Shown in pieces: positions 17,263 through 17,874 of a stretch of 17,874 bases of DNA. The position numbers were made by a program, and so were the translations under genes. Source of the DNA: Parachlorella kessleri (Eukaryota > Chlorophyta > Trebouxiophyceae > Chlorellales > Chlorellaceae); contig BBXU01002160.1 of NCBI GenBank assembly GCA_001598975.1, forward strand, positions 1 to 17,874, in the 5' to 3' direction. How positions within the stretch are numbered: the first letter of the stretch is position 1; each line of letters begins with the position of its first letter. The notes below the pieces were generated by a model. That model worked only from the letters and a program-made list of their open reading frames with translations, did not search any database and was not told where the DNA came from.

Positions 17263-17874
17263 ATGCAAAGGCATACTTTAATCAAAACCAAGCACTCGGT
17301 CCTGCCGTTCCGTCCTGGGCCTCCCACGTGGTGCCAGCGCCCTCGCTGCAGACTGGTTCCGCAGCATCCACTCTCACAGCTCGCAACTTCCGTGCGGCAA
17401 GGTGGGCGAAGTGTGCGCGATTCGACTATAAAAGGATGCAAGGTGGTTGACAGCCCTGGACTGGAGTCTATCTCAAAAGCACACTTGTGGCACGCTGCAG
17501 GGTCTGCTAGTACAAGCAGCGGCTCGGTTGAAATAGACATCCGCCCAGCACCCTCAAACAGCCGCAAAATACATGCCGCAATTGTTATCCACGCCCCCGT
17601 CACCCGCGTGTGGGATGCCCTGACCAATTTTGAGGCCCTGCACACCTTTATACCAGGTGCAATGTGGCTGGCGACCGTTCTTGTATGCTGGCTGTGCCAT
17701 GGGTGCAATGCACAAGGGTATAACTGGACTCATCGCTTGCATATTAATGTGTACCGTAGCATTTTGCTTTTAGGGTGTGCTGGCTTACCCTATCAGCAGC
17801 CGGCTGCCAACCCCTTCACGCAATGAGGTGTTAGGGTACATCTTTTTTCAAGCTGGGTACCCCTTAGTCAAAAG
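17263..17874 (+). CDS. START/SRPBCC (polyketide cyclase/COQ10-like) protein, 5' part; continues beyond the right edge
   Basis: Likely lipid- or quinone-binding protein of the SRPBCC fold, as in plant plastid polyketide cyclase/dehydrase-like proteins. The visible exon (17263-17656) encodes 131 residues plus one base. Residues 1-80 are basic, poor in acidic residues and rich in Ser, Pro and Arg, as in an organelle transit peptide. VEIDIRPAPSNSRKIHA leads into AAIVIHAPVTRVWDALTNFE (105-124) and LHTFIPG, the opening strand and helix of the domain (family pattern: V-I-APV-VWD-LTDYE-L-FIP). The donor is CCAG|GTGCAATG. Bases 17657-17874 appear to be intron; no frame there continues the domain. The start is the first ATG in the frame; the frame itself is open further upstream. 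A TATAAAAGG at 17427-17435 lies inside the exon and is probably coincidental. Confidence 0.8.

Noticed and set aside
17427..17435. Perfect TATA box TATAAAAGG on the plus strand
   Set aside because: It lies inside the coding exon of the START-domain gene, and no in-frame ATG follows before the exon end, so it is unlikely to be the gene's promoter.
1..17874. Bacterial-type features (operons, Shine-Dalgarno sites, CRISPR arrays, phage or plasmid modules)
   Set aside because: All recognisable genes are eukaryotic and spliced; no direct-repeat/spacer array or prokaryotic mobile gene was seen.

Overview
The window looks like nuclear DNA of a green alga (Chlorophyta) or a close relative. The genes are eukaryotic and intron-rich, with GT-AG introns of roughly 80-610 nt and GC-rich third codon positions. 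The recognisable proteins fit that setting: a plant-type vacuolar sorting receptor, NOP10, a GT31 galactosyltransferase and a plastid-type START/SRPBCC lipid-binding protein. I see no operons, ribosome binding sites, CRISPR arrays, rRNA or convincing tRNA. Long unspliced frames on both strands are mostly chance openings in GC-rich DNA. I built gene models by joining exons at splice sites whose codon phases agree and whose products match known families.

Layout: (1) 83-2063, minus: 5' part of a vacuolar sorting receptor (six exons, signal peptide plus PA domain); the rest lies left of base 1. (2) 2064-3623: intergenic, with dispersed repeats. (3) 3624-4026, minus: complete two-exon NOP10, 64 aa. 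(4) 4027-4420: shared divergent promoter region. (5) 4421-8003, plus: complete six-exon GT31 beta-1,3-galactosyltransferase, 432 aa; intron 1 holds decayed tandem copies of the start of exon 2. (6) 8004-9732: 3' flank with repeat arrays and no convincing gene. (7) 9733-11177, minus: tentative three-exon gene for an unidentified secreted protein. (8) 11178-12999: no convincing gene; a GATA-type microsatellite and inverted copies of the repeat. (9) 13000-16850, minus: nine-exon EF-hand gene with a 16-nt microexon and an unresolved reading-frame break at a poly-G tract. (10) 16851-17262: second divergent promoter region. (11) 17263-17874, plus: first recognised exon of a START/SRPBCC protein that runs off the right edge.

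The genes do not form one pathway. The receptor and the galactosyltransferase both belong to the secretory system, NOP10 to ribosome and telomerase RNP biogenesis, the EF-hand protein probably to calcium sensing, and the START protein probably to plastid lipid or quinone handling. The features most worth follow-up are the partial exon duplications inside introns of two genes, the microexon with the poly-G frame break, a GC-AG intron candidate, and a roughly 75-bp repeat family spread through introns and intergenic DNA in both orientations.
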